A DNA stretch of 64,000 nucleotides, taken from Macrostomum hystrix (lineage: Eukaryota; Platyhelminthes; Macrostomidae). Each line of letters begins with the position of its first letter. Within the stretch, counting starts at the first letter, position 1. This document shows positions 63,655 through 64,000 of the stretch, piece after piece. The translations under genes were made by a program, and so were the position numbers. Under the pieces are notes generated by a model that searched no databases, was not told where the DNA came from, and saw only the letters and a list, made by a program, of their open reading frames with translations. The stretch covers positions 558,001-622,000 of the forward strand of contig CATNEN010000031.1 in assembly GCA_950097015.1 (NCBI GenBank), in the 5' to 3' direction.

Positions 63655-63981
63655 TCAATGGTTCAATTCCGAAAACATGCCCCGCTTAACAAAGTCATAG
63701 TCGGGCAAATCACCAACTGGTCCGACGGCGGCCAGAGCCGGGCAACGGTCATAAACGTACTGGCCAACCACTTCGGCTAGTGATTCCGGCGTCACCCGCA
63801 TGATGCGCTCCTCCAGTTCTGCCAAAGGCACCCTGCGGCCGTAGCACAGCACATGACGGCCCAGCTCCTCGCAAGCTGGAGTAGTGCCGTCTAGTTGCAG
63901 ATATAGACTTGTGAGTAGGGCATCACGCGTGCAGGCCAGATCAGCCGGCTTAATGCCTCTGGCCAGGTGGCGCCAGTCAGC
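63655..63981 (-). CDS. PMPCB: Mitochondrial processing peptidase beta subunit, last exon
   Basis: The minus-strand exon runs from an acceptor (ctaattaatag, AG at 63983-63982) to TGA at 63657-63655, giving 108 C-terminal residues. PMPCB is the catalytic subunit of the matrix peptidase that removes import presequences. It matches the family end: SLYLQLDGTTPACEELGRHV, LCYGRRVPLAELEERI and CPALAAVGPVGDLPDYD. The zinc-binding HxxEH motif would be in upstream exons, beyond the right edge of the window. The exon starts in phase 0 and shows no lesion. Confidence 0.93.
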   Translation of the reverse strand, partial: ADWRHLARGIKPADLACTRDALLTSLYLQLDGTTPACEELGRHVLCYGRRVPLAELEERIMRVTPESLAEVVGQYVYDRCPALAAVGPVGDLPDYDFVKRGMFSELNH

Positions 63982-64000
63982 CTATTAATTAGTTGCGGTC

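Overview
This is eukaryotic, metazoan nuclear DNA. Genes have GT-AG introns of about 80 bp to 4.9 kb. Coding islands are GC-rich and sit in AT-rich spacers full of mobile-element remains. I cannot name the species. In six genes a convincing 3' splice acceptor (AG) lies 0 to 26 nt before the start codon. That pattern would fit spliced-leader trans-splicing, as known in flatworms such as Macrostomum, in rotifers and in tunicates. A free-living flatworm or another small invertebrate is my best guess and is inference only.

Layout. 1-1514 (+): a 29-bp minisatellite lying in an intron, then a probable terminal exon. 2711-3241 (+): a secreted cysteine-rich protein. 5145-6218 (-): an aquaglyceroporin. 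8580-9990 (-): a decayed LINE reverse transcriptase. 10520-12818 (-): all-trans-retinol 13,14-reductase in three exons; its first intron is built from repeats of its own splice donor. 13745-14617: a deleted Tc1/mariner element. 15068-15307: a 240-bp MITE related to the recombinase element further on. 16004-19399 (-): an SLC26 anion transporter in five exons. 20768-22687: a tyrosine-recombinase (Crypton/DUF3504-type) transposon with inverted ends, coding strand minus. 23762-24190 (-): a small membrane-associated protein. 25.0-31.3 kb: nested MITEs and a tRNA-derived SINE. 31380-39333 (+): a four-exon zinc-finger gene with two minisatellites in its introns. 41.2-46.2 kb: repeats. 46309-49063 (+): a COQ8/ADCK atypical kinase in five exons. 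49951-50541 (-): an unrecognised protein exon. About 52.3-55.0 kb (+): a defective Ty3/Gypsy element. 57468-58007 (+): an MS4A-like four-TM protein. 58.0-61.7 kb: repeats. 61771-63152 (+): a three-exon gene for a 62-residue membrane microprotein. 63655-63981 (-): the last exon of mitochondrial processing peptidase beta.

The host genes are housekeeping and transport genes and do not look like a cluster with one function. RETSAT, SLC26, the aquaglyceroporin, COQ8 and PMPCB serve unrelated roles: retinoid metabolism, anion exchange, glycerol and water transport, ubiquinone synthesis and mitochondrial import.

Two signals stand out. First, the octamer TACGAGTA/TACTCGTA occurs about 20 times where about 2 are expected. 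One copy looks like a TA-CTCG-TA insertion in a retrotransposon's reverse transcriptase, so the motif may be the footprint of a TA-targeting transposon. Second, the tyrosine-recombinase transposon has terminal inverted repeats and subterminal direct repeats, and it shares both with a short non-autonomous relative. That is not the textbook structure of a Crypton.
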